Shown here: piece by piece, positions 53,656-62,465 of the stretch
Position numbering within the stretch: the stretch's first letter is position 1
Layout: every line of letters starts with the position of its first letter
Source: Marinisporobacter sp.
Lineage (GTDB): Bacteria; Bacillota; Clostridia; Peptostreptococcales; Thermotaleaceae
Direction: 5' to 3'
Assembly (NCBI GenBank): GCA_025210525.1
Contig: JAOARP010000011.1
Span: 1-64,000 of the forward strand
Length of the DNA: 64,000 nucleotides
Made by a program: the position numbers and the translations under genes
Notes under the pieces: generated by a model
Told to the model about the DNA's origin: nothing
Seen by the model: only the letters and a program-made list of their open reading frames with translations
Databases searched by the model: none

Positions 53656-55200
53656 ATGAAAAAATTTATGGATACAGGAAAAATAATATTAGTAGTAATG
53701 CTACTTTTCACATTAGGAGGATGTAGTAAAGAAAACACAGCAAGCTCTGTAGTGGAAAAGAGTCATGTAGATGCACAAATCGATAAAAGTGATGTATCTA
53801 CATCTGTGTATGAAAAGACCTTGAATGAACAAGTAGAGCAAGAGCCACAAAATCCTTTATTTTCATATGAATTAGATAAGTCCTATCATTTATATGTTGT
53901 TAATGATTTGATACATCCAGCGTATGAAAATGTGTTGATTATGAAGAAAACAAATGACAAAATCAAAAAAGTTGGAGAATTTGGATTTGAATCAAATGAA
54001 AATGACACAAAAGGTTCTGAAATTTATAAAGTAAGTAAAATAGCAGTGGAACAATCAAAACAAAATGATGAGATGTATATATATGTTTTTAGAGAAGGAC
54101 AAGTTTACAAAGGAATGGATATTGTTATTTTAAAGAACCATAAGATTGAGAAGAAATGGATTTATAGAAAGAAACACAATCCTAATGTTATGTTTGGACA
54201 TATAAGGTATAAAGATTTACTTGATCAACAAAGATCATACATTTATGATGTTTCTAATGAAGTTTCTAATGAAACTGATAAGAAGGATGAATTTGAGAAA
54301 ATAAATAATACTAAAGAATTACAGGATGCTAAAATAGTAGACGATCTTATTTATATTGCTATAGATGATTTATTTTTAGGTACTTTTGAAGATGGACAAT
54401 GGAACAGCAACCAATTAAAAAGTGAATATGATAGCAATAAAATTAAAGGTATGGATGGTATTTCATCTGTTAGAGATATCACAATTGAGGAAATTAATCA
54501 AAAACAAACATATTATCTCTATAGTATGACTGATAAAATTGTGAAGACAAATAAATTTTTATGTTATGCACCAGATGAGTCTATAACAAGTGGTACTTTC
54601 TATAATTTGTCTTATGATTTTTATGTGAATAATGAAAAAATTAAAGATACAGCATTAGGAGTAACTCATGATTATAATCCCATACCTAAAAAATTAAAAA
54701 TGGATGTAGCTGTTACAAAACGTCATACCTTAGCTATACGAAAAATATTAGATGCTAATGGATTAAATGATACAAAAGTAAATATTACAAAAGTTACTTC
54801 AGCTGACATAGATGATGATGGTGTGGAGGAAGAGCTTATTTTAGCTGGAACTCCAAATGATGAAGAGTATTGTCCTAAGATAAATGCTGAGGATCGATTC
54901 AAAGATGGAGCAGGTGTTTATATTACGGCAGTTATTTTAAAGAAGGATAAAGTAATCCCTATTTATTATGAAGGTCGTAAATTAAAAGATTTAGATTATA
55001 GAGAGGATTTTAGTGAGCTACCATTTGGAATAGATTCATGTATAGGATTATATTATTTAGGCATATTTGATCTGAATAATGATGGCAAATATGAAGTATG
55101 TTTAGAGAATATTAGCTGGGACTGTCCAGAAATTAGAGTATATGAATGGCAAAAAGATAATACAATGAAAGAAGTATTATATGGAGATTTTAGTTGGTGA
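53656..55200 (+). CDS. Large lipoprotein with calcium-loop-like repeats, unknown function
   Basis: The protein is 514 aa from ATG 53656 with GAGGGGTG upstream; an in-frame TTG 51 nt earlier has none. The signal ends in lipobox LGGC, so it should be lipid-anchored outside. Most of it is unrecognised. Two Asp-rich loops near the C-terminus, DIDDDGVEEELIL and DLNNDGKYEVCLE, look like the Ca-binding DxDxDG loops of FG-GAP/VCBS-type repeats. It lies between two copies of permease sequence and may be inserted DNA. Confidence 0.65.
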   Translation: MKKFMDTGKIILVVMLLFTLGGCSKENTASSVVEKSHVDAQIDKSDVSTSVYEKTLNEQVEQEPQNPLFSYELDKSYHLYVVNDLIHPAYENVLIMKKTNDKIKKVGEFGFESNENDTKGSEIYKVSKIAVEQSKQNDEMYIYVFREGQVYKGMDIVILKNHKIEKKWIYRKKHNPNVMFGHIRYKDLLDQQRSYIYDVSNEVSNETDKKDEFEKINNTKELQDAKIVDDLIYIAIDDLFLGTFEDGQWNSNQLKSEYDSNKIKGMDGISSVRDITIEEINQKQTYYLYSMTDKIVKTNKFLCYAPDESITSGTFYNLSYDFYVNNEKIKDTALGVTHDYNPIPKKLKMDVAVTKRHTLAIRKILDANGLNDTKVNITKVTSADIDDDGVEEELILAGTPNDEEYCPKINAEDRFKDGAGVYITAVILKKDKVIPIYYEGRKLKDLDYREDFSELPFGIDSCIGLYYLGIFDLNNDGKYEVCLENISWDCPEIRVYEWQKDNTMKEVLYGDFSW

Positions 55201-55406
55201 ATTCAGTTAGCACAGATGTTCATAATTCCATACAATCTCTGGCTTGTCAGTAACAACAGTCTTTTTTAGGTATTAAATATAGTTTTTTTACTGTTGAGAA
55301 TGATATTTATTGTTTTTGTGTTACCATGTATCGTGGTAAGCTGTTATAGGGTGTAAGATTTATATAAATATTATATTATAGCTAACATGAGAAGGGGAGT
55401 GGTGTT

Positions 55407-56021
55407 ATCAGACTTTGGACTATTAAAAACACAAAAGAATATGAGCAATTGAAAGAAACTGGTAGTTTACGGGGCAATGCCAATCATGTATATGATGATT
55501 TTAAAATGGCATATAATTGGATGATTGAACAAATGAAAATAAGATTAAAAATAAATATGCCTGATGATTTAACATATCCAGTATGGGCTTGGTATCAATG
55601 GTGTAATGAGGATAAAAGAAAACCAGATTTACGATATAGTGGTTATGGAGAAAAAGGAACAAAACTATATAGAATTGAATTCGAAATTGAAGATCATAAA
55701 GTACTTTTATCTGATTTTGATTTATTTCATTTTGTACTAAATTATTGGTACATATCTAAAAATGAAAAAGAGAATAATGTATTTGATGAAGAAATGGACA
55801 AAAATAACATAACATTATTAGATTTACAGGATTTTAATAAAAAATCGGAAAAAATAAATTCATTGAGGGATCAAATAGAAAAAAGTTGGAATTTAATATT
55901 TGATCTAGATTGGCATGATGAATATATAACTAGTCCGAAACATGAAAAATCAATACAAGCAGTATTTTGGGAATTAGAGTGGGAGCAAGTCATTGATATA
56001 AAAGAATTTATTGCTAGATAA
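55407..56021 (+). CDS. DUF3841 protein, apparent ATC start codon
   Basis: The family's N-terminus (RLWTIKNTKEYEQL) is encoded in frame from 55410, and the first codon position is ATC at 55407, with AAGGGGAG 7 nt upstream. The nearest normal start, TTG 55449, would cut off 14 conserved residues and has no site. The body has DUF3841 blocks YNWMIEQMKIRL, YPVWAWYQWC, YRIEFEIEDHKVLLSDFD and WELEWEQVIDIKEF. About 204 aa, normal for the family. DUF3841 proteins are uncharacterised. Either translation starts at ATC or the start codon has been lost. Confidence 0.6.
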   Translation: MRLWTIKNTKEYEQLKETGSLRGNANHVYDDFKMAYNWMIEQMKIRLKINMPDDLTYPVWAWYQWCNEDKRKPDLRYSGYGEKGTKLYRIEFEIEDHKVLLSDFDLFHFVLNYWYISKNEKENNVFDEEMDKNNITLLDLQDFNKKSEKINSLRDQIEKSWNLIFDLDWHDEYITSPKHEKSIQAVFWELEWEQVIDIKEFIAR

Positions 56022-56089
56022 GGTGATTGGGAAAATGTTCAAAACTCTTGTATAATGAACTGTTTAGAGATTAAAGTATATGAATGACA

Positions 56090-56130
56090 AAAAGAGAATA
56101 GGGACTTTTAATAGGTAAAAGACCCTATTT
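56090..56130 (-). terminator. Terminator of the ABC permease gene
   Basis: AATAGGG(A)CTTTTA and TAAAAG(A)CCCTATT form a stem just after the permease stop codon; on the minus strand it is followed by CTCTTTTTG. Confidence 0.65.
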
Positions 56131-56134
56131 CACT

Positions 56135-56974
56135 TTATCTTCCCTTCATTAATTTTTTCTCAAAATAGGCTACTCCCTGATACATAAGGGATGCAAGGAT
56201 TGCTAAAATGATGACACTTGTCATAACTAAATCTAATTTAAACACTTGCCCACCATAAACAATCAAGTATCCTATTCCTGCTTGAGATACTAAAAATTCT
56301 CCAACGATTACCCCTACCCAAGAAAGTCCTACATTGATTTTTAAGGCATTAATAATAGTAGGAATACTTGCTGGGATGATGACCTTTTGAAGTATTTGTA
56401 CTTTTGTTGCCCCAAAGGTTTGGAGCATCTTTATCTTATCCTCATCAACTTCTTTAAATCCTCCATAGACACCTAAAATAGTAACAACGATTGAAATGGT
56501 CAGAGCAGTAAAAATAATCCCTGTAATCCCTGCGCCTGCCCAAAGAATGATAATAGGAGCTAAGGCTGTTTTAGGAAGTGCATTTAAAATAACCATATAA
56601 GGATCTAAAACTTTTGAGATAAAATCTGACCACCATAAAAGAATTGCAATTAAGGTCCCTAAGAAGGTACCTAATAAAAAGCCAACAATTGTTTCAAAAG
56701 AACTGACCCAAATATGCTTAAATAAAGCCCCATTTCTTGCGAGCTTTAAAAATAAATGCCACATTTGAGAAGGATAGCTTGTAAGAAAAGTATCAATCAT
56801 CTCAAGTCTTGCAGCTATTTCCCAAAGGGCAAAAAATATTACGAGTAGGGATATTTGTGTAATAAAGATGAATTTTTTTCTTTTTTTATGAGCAGTTAAA
56901 AAATTTATATGATCTCTAGAAAACTGTTTATTTTTTACGTGTTTATGGTCTGCTGCTTTATCTAACATGAACAT
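56135..56974 (-). CDS. SsuC/TauC-type ABC transporter permease
   Basis: The protein is 279 aa from ATG 56974, which follows AAGGAG and overlaps the stop of the upstream ATPase remnant. It has six helices and the EAA loop (LQTFGATKVQILQKVIIPASIPTI) that docks on the ATPase; ALPKTALAPIIILWAG and GLSWVGVIVGEFL are typical of permeases for sulfonates, taurine, nitrate or thiamine precursors. Its ATPase partner has been cut by the integrated recombinase element, so the transporter is probably inactive. No substrate-binding protein is in the window. Confidence 0.88.
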   Translation of the reverse strand: MFMLDKAADHKHVKNKQFSRDHINFLTAHKKRKKFIFITQISLLVIFFALWEIAARLEMIDTFLTSYPSQMWHLFLKLARNGALFKHIWVSSFETIVGFLLGTFLGTLIAILLWWSDFISKVLDPYMVILNALPKTALAPIIILWAGAGITGIIFTALTISIVVTILGVYGGFKEVDEDKIKMLQTFGATKVQILQKVIIPASIPTIINALKINVGLSWVGVIVGEFLVSQAGIGYLIVYGGQVFKLDLVMTSVIILAILASLMYQGVAYFEKKLMKGR

Positions 56975-57152
56975 CAAGCTCCTTCCATATATTATTGAAA
57001 TAATGGCGAAATTCAGGAGCTTCTCTAGATGAAAGCGGTGTTCTCTCGTTTTCAAGTGTTAGATGAATTTCATGAATACTTTTTACCATGGCAGGTCTTT
57101 TTGATAGAACAATTACTCTGTCTGCCATTGATATAGCTTCTGCTATGTCTCC
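56958..57152 (-). pseudogene. 3' remnant of an SsuB/TauB-type ABC ATPase gene, cut by the integrated element
   Basis: The minus strand encodes DIAEAISMADRVIVLSKRPA and continues to a TAA at 56958, the last 65 or so residues of a nitrate/sulfonate/taurine ATPase after the switch His. The expected preceding THD of the H-loop is replaced by FGD, so homology ends at about 57152. The 5' part, with Walker A and B, is not found in the rest of the window. Its stop overlaps the permease start. Confidence 0.85.
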
Positions 57153-57190
57153 AAAAAGACGGACTATTAATTATAAAAATGGGGTTTATC
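57145..57190. other. Left junction (att end) of the integrated element
   Basis: ABC ATPase sequence stops at about 57152; the recombinase stop codon is at 57189-57191. Serine recombinases of this kind commonly end right beside one attachment end. The core dinucleotide cannot be fixed without the empty site; the ATPase codons around GGA-GAC-ATA are the place to look. Confidence 0.6.
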
Positions 57191-58814
57191 ATTTGTCGAA
57201 TGAAGGGAAAACATTGATCTCTAGTGTTTCTCCATCCCAAGTGATTTCATCTACGATTTCTTTGAGCATATTTTTCTTTTCTAAAAAAGTAAGCTCATCA
57301 GCATTTTTAGAAAAATCTTTTACTAGATTTATGAGAATATCAATGTTTATCTTTTGAAGTGTATTCGTTTCTTTTTTTTCAGAGGTTTCTTCTAATTTAG
57401 ATTGGATTTCGATGATTTTATCATCAAAGCTTTCGATTTGTTCAATAATGTATTTAGATGCTTTTGAATCTTGATTTTTTGCTAACTGCAAAGTTAAGTT
57501 ACCAATGGCAGCTTTGCATTCTTTTAATTCTTCATACAGCTTATCTTTATCAACATTGTTTACAGAAGATAAATTGTTTAACTTTTTTCTTTCATTTACA
57601 AGGAACTGATAAAATTCATGATCTTCATGACTCATTTTTTTCAGTTCGTTCACTACAAATTCATCGGCTTCATTACCATTTAGATTTTTAACATTGCAGC
57701 GACTTCCCCTTGATCTTTCCTTCATTAAGCACTTGTAATAATAATAGATGCCATACTTTTTCTTCGATATAGAAATTCTCATCTTAGAACCACAGTTTTT
57801 ACACCGCAGTAAAGTTGTAATCAATCCAAAGTTGCTAGTGCCTACTCTAGGAGCCTTTTGTCTATTGCCTTCTAATAAATTTTGCACTCGTATCCATTCA
57901 TGAGAAGGAATGATCCCTTCATGTTCTCCTATGGCAATTACCCATTCAGAAGGGTCTTTTCTAATAATCCTATTTTTCTTTTCATCATGCTTGTTGTAGA
58001 CCATGAGTCCATGAGTACCATCAAATTTTTCAGCCATGTTAGCTATATCAGAACCTAGATTTTGAAAATATTCATATATTATTTTATCACCTATAACATA
58101 AACAGGATTCGCAAGAATCACTTTTAAAATACTCTTGTCAAAGTCTTTGTTATTTCTAGTTTTAATGTGACTTTCTAACGTCCAGCTTTCAAGCTTTGTA
58201 AGAGAACCTAGCTCTAAATATTTTTTATAAAAGACTTTTACTAATTCTAGTTCTTTGTGGATGGGAGTAAGGTGATACATTTTCTTCTTTATATTTTCTA
58301 CATTGAAATATGTACTTCCTTTACTCTTAAATCCCATAGGAGTCTTTCCCCCAAGCCACCTGCCTGTTCTAGCTAGGGCTAACATATTATCTCTGATTCT
58401 TTCAGCAATGGTTTCTCTTTCAAGCTGTGCAAATACAGAAGTAATATACATCATGGCACGTCCCATAGGAGTAGAAGTATCGAATTGTTCTCGAATGGAT
58501 ACAAAATCAATATTGTACTCTTGAAGGAGAGCAACCAGACCTGAGAAATCAGAAATATTTCTGCTAATCCGATCTAATCGATAACAAATAAGTACTTGGA
58601 ACTTTTTCTTTTTTAAATCCTTTAGCAGCTTTTGAAACTTAGGTCGATTACTATTCCCACCAGAGTAGCCTTCATCTTCATAAACAAGAAAATTATTTCC
58701 TTGGAAATGCTTCTTTGCATAGTCTCTGCAAAGGTCTATCTGATTTTGGATAGATTCACCTTTTTCAGTAGCTTTCGATTTACGAGAATATATGGCAATG
58801 GTTGATATGTTCAT
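57189..58814 (-). CDS. Large serine recombinase
   Basis: The protein is 541 aa from ATG 58814, where AAGGAGGTG abuts the start and the catalytic domain begins as expected. The resolvase domain is about 1-150: IAIYSRKSKATEKGESIQNQ holds the nucleophilic Ser, DEGYSGGNSNRPKFQKLL and CYRLDRISRN the catalytic Args. The recombinase domain follows, with a zinc ribbon (LRCKNCGSKM ... YKCLM ... RCNVKNL) about 365-415 and a C-terminal coiled coil. It integrates and excises the surrounding element. Its stop codon is about 35 bp from the broken ATPase gene. Confidence 0.95.
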   Translation of the reverse strand: MNISTIAIYSRKSKATEKGESIQNQIDLCRDYAKKHFQGNNFLVYEDEGYSGGNSNRPKFQKLLKDLKKKKFQVLICYRLDRISRNISDFSGLVALLQEYNIDFVSIREQFDTSTPMGRAMMYITSVFAQLERETIAERIRDNMLALARTGRWLGGKTPMGFKSKGSTYFNVENIKKKMYHLTPIHKELELVKVFYKKYLELGSLTKLESWTLESHIKTRNNKDFDKSILKVILANPVYVIGDKIIYEYFQNLGSDIANMAEKFDGTHGLMVYNKHDEKKNRIIRKDPSEWVIAIGEHEGIIPSHEWIRVQNLLEGNRQKAPRVGTSNFGLITTLLRCKNCGSKMRISISKKKYGIYYYYKCLMKERSRGSRCNVKNLNGNEADEFVVNELKKMSHEDHEFYQFLVNERKKLNNLSSVNNVDKDKLYEELKECKAAIGNLTLQLAKNQDSKASKYIIEQIESFDDKIIEIQSKLEETSEKKETNTLQKINIDILINLVKDFSKNADELTFLEKKNMLKEIVDEITWDGETLEINVFPSFDK

Positions 58815-58977
58815 CACCTCCTTGTATAAGTAGTTATTCATATTTTTACGCAACAGCGGGATTTTAGTACTTGTATTATTTATAAATACATCAATGAAGT
58901 GGATAATATTACACAAATTGGAATAGTACAAACCCATTTCTTAATATTCATTAGATAAAGAAGGGGGATGTACAAAT

Positions 58978-59148
58978 ATGCCAAAACAAAAAATCAAAGT
59001 AGTCGTCAACATTCCCGATAAAAGTGTTTTAGAGAAACGAATGGCAAGAGCTTTGGCGAAGGTTGTTATTGGGAGGGTGAATAAGCTTGATATAGATGAG
59101 AGGAAGATTGTGTATGATGAGATTTTGAGGAGGTTAAAAAATATATAG
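58978..59148 (+). CDS. Small basic protein, 56 aa
   Basis: ATG 58978 follows AAGGGGGATG; stop TAG 59146-59148. The sequence KQKIKVVVNIPDKSVLEKRM is a short beta strand plus helix, then basic ALAKVVIGRVNKLDIDERK. It is divergent from the recombinase gene, sharing a control region of about 160 nt, so it may be an accessory (directionality or regulatory) factor of the element. No family was recognised; the role is speculation. Confidence 0.55.
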   Translation: MPKQKIKVVVNIPDKSVLEKRMARALAKVVIGRVNKLDIDERKIVYDEILRRLKNI

Positions 59149-59299
59149 TATTGATGCCAATTTGTTATATGGAAGAATTAAATTGAAAGGCAGTATGGAA
59201 TATAGTAAAATAATGGTAAACTATAGAGGAAGTATGTTTATTAATAAAGACATATACAAGAATAAAATTTATAAAAAATATTTTTAAAGTGGGGAAAAC

Positions 59300-60376
59300 A
59301 TGGAGACAAAAAAATGGTACAAAAAAGATAGCTTTTGGTCAGTTAGTTTTATGATAGGTTTAATGTGGGTGCATTTATTTATAAAAGATATGTCTTTTGA
59401 TGGAGTATTTCCAAGTTGGTGGATAGGATTATTAATAGGAAGCTTAATAAGAAATAAAACAAACAATACAAAAGAAAAAGAAGGAATTATTTTTTCTCTT
59501 ATGATGATTGGTAATTATATTCTTTTTAGATGTGGGATATATATACCTAATTATATCGTTGTTTTTAGTGGGTTTTCATGGATTATTATTGTGACTTTTA
59601 ATAAAGAGAATGTAACATATAAGCTACAAAAAAAGATTTTAATTATTATACTATTGATTGGATTTTTTTCTGTAGATTATTATATGTATGCAAATAATAT
59701 TATCAAAGATAAAAATTTTTATAGATATGTAAAAAAGGAATACAACATTAAGGGAAAATTGAAAGAAGAGGATTTAAACGGAATAGAAAAATTATTCTTA
59801 GATGATGATGATCATATAAATAGTCTAGATGGTATTGAAAAGTTTAGAGACCTTCAGTCTCTTATGATATGGGATGGGAAAATTATTAATGATTTTAGCC
59901 CTATAGCTAAGTTATCTAAATTAGATGACTTAACAGTTTGGTATGTAAATGTAGATAAACTTGAGAAAATAGACAAGATGGAATCACTCGAGTGGCTTGA
60001 AATCGTATATCCTAAAGGTGGCAAAATAGATAGTCTAGATAATTTTCCAAATCTAAAGAGATTTGAGGTACAAGGTATGGATTTTGATGATTTGGCAGGA
60101 CTAGAAGGACCAACTAATTTAGAAAGATTAGACATTGGAGATGGACAAGTAATAAGTTTTGACGGCATTGAAAAATTCCCACAGTTAAAGGAATTAGATT
60201 TCTATGAATTGTGGGTTACGGATATTAGTAAAGTATTTGAATTAGAACATTTAGAAAAAATCAGTATTAAGGGTGGTTATATTGCTAATATGGATGAATT
60301 TGAAGAGGAGGCTAAGAAAAGAGGAATTGAAGTTGAAAAAAGAAAGAGTAGTGGATTGAATATGTATATAAACTAA
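59300..60376 (+). CDS. Leucine-rich-repeat membrane protein
   Basis: The protein is 358 aa. The N-terminal part holds four to five hydrophobic helices (residues 13-30, 40-52, 64-100, 112-130), so about 130 residues are membrane-embedded. The rest is a leucine-rich repeat of the internalin/COG4886 type with units of about 22-24 residues (LDGIEKFRDLQSLMIWDGK, LSKLDDLTVWYVNVDKLEKI, FPNLKRFEVQG, FDGIEKFPQLKELDF). It probably binds a protein partner. It is cargo of the integrated element; a defence or surface role cannot be decided. Confidence 0.75.
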   Translation: METKKWYKKDSFWSVSFMIGLMWVHLFIKDMSFDGVFPSWWIGLLIGSLIRNKTNNTKEKEGIIFSLMMIGNYILFRCGIYIPNYIVVFSGFSWIIIVTFNKENVTYKLQKKILIIILLIGFFSVDYYMYANNIIKDKNFYRYVKKEYNIKGKLKEEDLNGIEKLFLDDDDHINSLDGIEKFRDLQSLMIWDGKIINDFSPIAKLSKLDDLTVWYVNVDKLEKIDKMESLEWLEIVYPKGGKIDSLDNFPNLKRFEVQGMDFDDLAGLEGPTNLERLDIGDGQVISFDGIEKFPQLKELDFYELWVTDISKVFELEHLEKISIKGGYIANMDEFEEEAKKRGIEVEKRKSSGLNMYIN

Positions 60377-60548
60377 TTACTGTAGGTGGTGTATATAAAG
60401 AACTTTTTATTAAAAGGAAAGGTCTTTTGTACTTATATGAAAGCTAAAAAAATATTTCCTATTATTACTTTTATTAGATATTATATAAAAAATATACTAA
60501 TATAGTAAGGGGTAGGTGAGTATTGTTTATAGAAAGGAATTAAGATTA

Positions 60549-61358
60549 ATGAAAAAAATATTATTAATTTCAATTTGTATCGTTTTGCTTTGTACATGCA
60601 GTATATACGCAGCAGATATCAATGAGATAACTTTAAATGGTGAAGTGATGATTTTTTCTGTTGAGCCTATTATTGAAAATGAAATAACACTTGTCCCTAT
60701 GAGAGATATTTTTGAAGCATTAGGAGCAACAGTGACATGGAATGGTGAAGATCAATCTGTATTTGCAGTAAAGGATGACGTTAGTGTTTGGTTACAAGAA
60801 GGAAACACACTAGCAGGAATTAATAATCAGCAAATCACTTTATCTATCGCTCCTAAAGTTATCAATGGCACAATGTTAGTTCCAATACGACTTATCACCG
60901 AAACATTCGGAGGAAAGGTTGATTGGGATGGTGATAATAAAAAAATTATTATAACAACAAAAAAAATGCCCAAAATAATTTGGCCTGTACCAGGATGTAC
61001 GAATATAACCAAAGATTTCGGAGTATGCTATAAAAAAAATGGAAGAAGTAAAATGTCTGTGGGAATATCTGTAGGAACTAAAGAAGGAACACCTATTGTT
61101 GCAGCAGCAGATGGGAAAGTAATATATGCTAATTGGCGTGGAAATTATGGTAAAGTTGTAATTATTGATCATAGCAATGAAGTTGTTGCAATTTATGCAC
61201 ATTGTAGTGAACTACTTGTAAAAGAGAATAGTCAAGTAAAAGCAGGAGAAAAAATTGCTTTATCTGGATTTACAGGTATGGCTACAGGACCGTGTGTACA
61301 TTTTGAAGTAAGAGAAAATGGTAGATGTGTAGATCCTAAAATGTATCTTGTGGAGTAG
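60549..61358 (+). CDS. Exported copper-amine-oxidase-N-like domain + degenerate M23/LytM peptidase domain
   Basis: The protein is 269 aa from ATG 60549 with AAAGGA 9 nt upstream; an in-frame GTG at 60516 has no site. A signal peptide covers residues 1-21. Residues 25-135 are a stalk domain of the Cu_amine_oxidN1 type (LVPMRDIFEALGATVTWNGE; LVPIRLITETFGGKVDW). Residues 140-269 are an M23 (LytM) fold: GTPIVAAADGKVIYA, YGKVVIIDHSNE, YAHCSEL, GPCVHFEVR. The zinc motif HxxGxD is replaced by SVGIS, so two metal ligands are missing and peptidase activity is doubtful. It may bind or regulate cell-wall hydrolases instead. Confidence 0.8.
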   Translation: MKKILLISICIVLLCTCSIYAADINEITLNGEVMIFSVEPIIENEITLVPMRDIFEALGATVTWNGEDQSVFAVKDDVSVWLQEGNTLAGINNQQITLSIAPKVINGTMLVPIRLITETFGGKVDWDGDNKKIIITTKKMPKIIWPVPGCTNITKDFGVCYKKNGRSKMSVGISVGTKEGTPIVAAADGKVIYANWRGNYGKVVIIDHSNEVVAIYAHCSELLVKENSQVKAGEKIALSGFTGMATGPCVHFEVRENGRCVDPKMYLVE

Positions 61359-61423
61359 TAGTGATAAGTTTTTTATTCTTTAAAATATTTTAAACATACT
61401 TTTTTAAGTGTAGTAGATGATTG

Positions 61424-61456
61424 AAAAGATAGAATTTTTAGGTTCTATCTTTTTTA
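61424..61456 (+). terminator. Rho-independent terminator
   Basis: AAAAGATAGAA pairs with TTCTATCTTTT across a short loop, followed by TTTATTT. Confidence 0.8.
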
Positions 61457-61565
61457 TTTAGGAAGAAAATGGTGGAGAAATAATTCAACAAGAAAATTTT
61501 TTATAACTGCAAAAGAGTAGGTTTCTGTAATAGTTTATTTAGAAACTATTCTAAAAGCTTAATAC

Positions 61566-62168
61566 CTATTCATCCCCGTAAAGCGCAATTAACAAAGCAG
61601 TATTAATAGCCAAAGATTGATTATGTGTGATATTCTTTGATTTAGCCATCTTTTCAATAATTCTTTTCTTAAGCTTAGAATTAATATTTACAGATTCCCT
61701 TTCTTTACTGGATGCAAAGATTTCTATGAAAGCTTCACTGAAATCTTTTTTAGCTTGAGGAGAATTTTTTTCTATGTAATTTTCTATTCGGGTTAATCTT
61801 GTATTAATGCAATGGAGGTTTTTATCTATTGTTTGTAAATAATTCAATATTTGAGATGAATTATTAGAATCTGTAGAAGGATTTTTCGAAGTGTTGTCAT
61901 TTTCTTTTTTATTATCTTTCAATTCAGTTGAATGATTATTTTTGAAGAAACGTATTTGGCCGGTAAGTTGATCATCCTGATACTCATACTTTTTTAAAGA
62001 AGGAATCCAATGTTGTTTATAATGTTGGATAGCTTTATTTTTTACCGTGGTATAAGTTAATTTATTTTTAAAAAGGTGGGTTGCAATATAGTTTGGGGTT
62101 TTGTTTTCCTCAATCATCTTTTTTAGTTCAGCAAGTTGATCATTTGTTAATTCTTTATAATTACCCAT
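61566..62168 (-). CDS. Probable DNA-binding protein of the integrated element, RHH-like C-terminus
   Basis: The protein is 200 aa, hydrophilic throughout. Residues 1-50 are a helical region (LTNDQLAELKKMIEENKTPNYIA ... TYTTVKNKAIQHY) that could be a helix-turn-helix. A Ser/Asn-rich linker (about 80-105) follows, then a coiled coil (NYLQTIDKNLHCINTRLTRIENYI) and a C-terminal VNINSKLKKRIIEKMAKSK-type segment that resembles ribbon-helix-helix DNA-binding proteins. No named family. It may regulate or partition the element. Confidence 0.55.
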   Translation of the reverse strand: MGNYKELTNDQLAELKKMIEENKTPNYIATHLFKNKLTYTTVKNKAIQHYKQHWIPSLKKYEYQDDQLTGQIRFFKNNHSTELKDNKKENDNTSKNPSTDSNNSSQILNYLQTIDKNLHCINTRLTRIENYIEKNSPQAKKDFSEAFIEIFASSKERESVNINSKLKKRIIEKMAKSKNITHNQSLAINTALLIALYGDE

Positions 62169-62465
62169 ATAACAGCACGTCCTTTATAATGATTTATTCC
62201 TTGTTATAAAATATTTGGGTCAGTGCTTTTTTATGCATATCAAAATAAGTGACATATGAATAATTATAAAAGTCTAATTTTGAAGTTTTAAATTTGGAAA
62301 CTTTAATTTTAAAAGCTAGCCAATTCCAATGCTTTCAAGATTTATTAATAATATTTGAATAAAATCCGATATATAAAATATACAACAATAAAATTTTTAA
62401 AGTTTAGTGAGGTAATATGTCTGTAACAGTATACTAAACCAGACTAAAAACACCACATGTACAAT

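Noticed and set aside
55225-55345. AACAGT/ACTGTT hairpin near TAAC and GTTA tetramers as another attC-like element
   Set aside because: The TAAC and GTTA boxes do not bracket the stem and no asymmetric spacer is present.
57088-57357. Plus-strand 89-aa ORF near the element junction
   Set aside because: It is the antisense of the ATPase remnant and the recombinase 3' end, with no ribosome-binding site.
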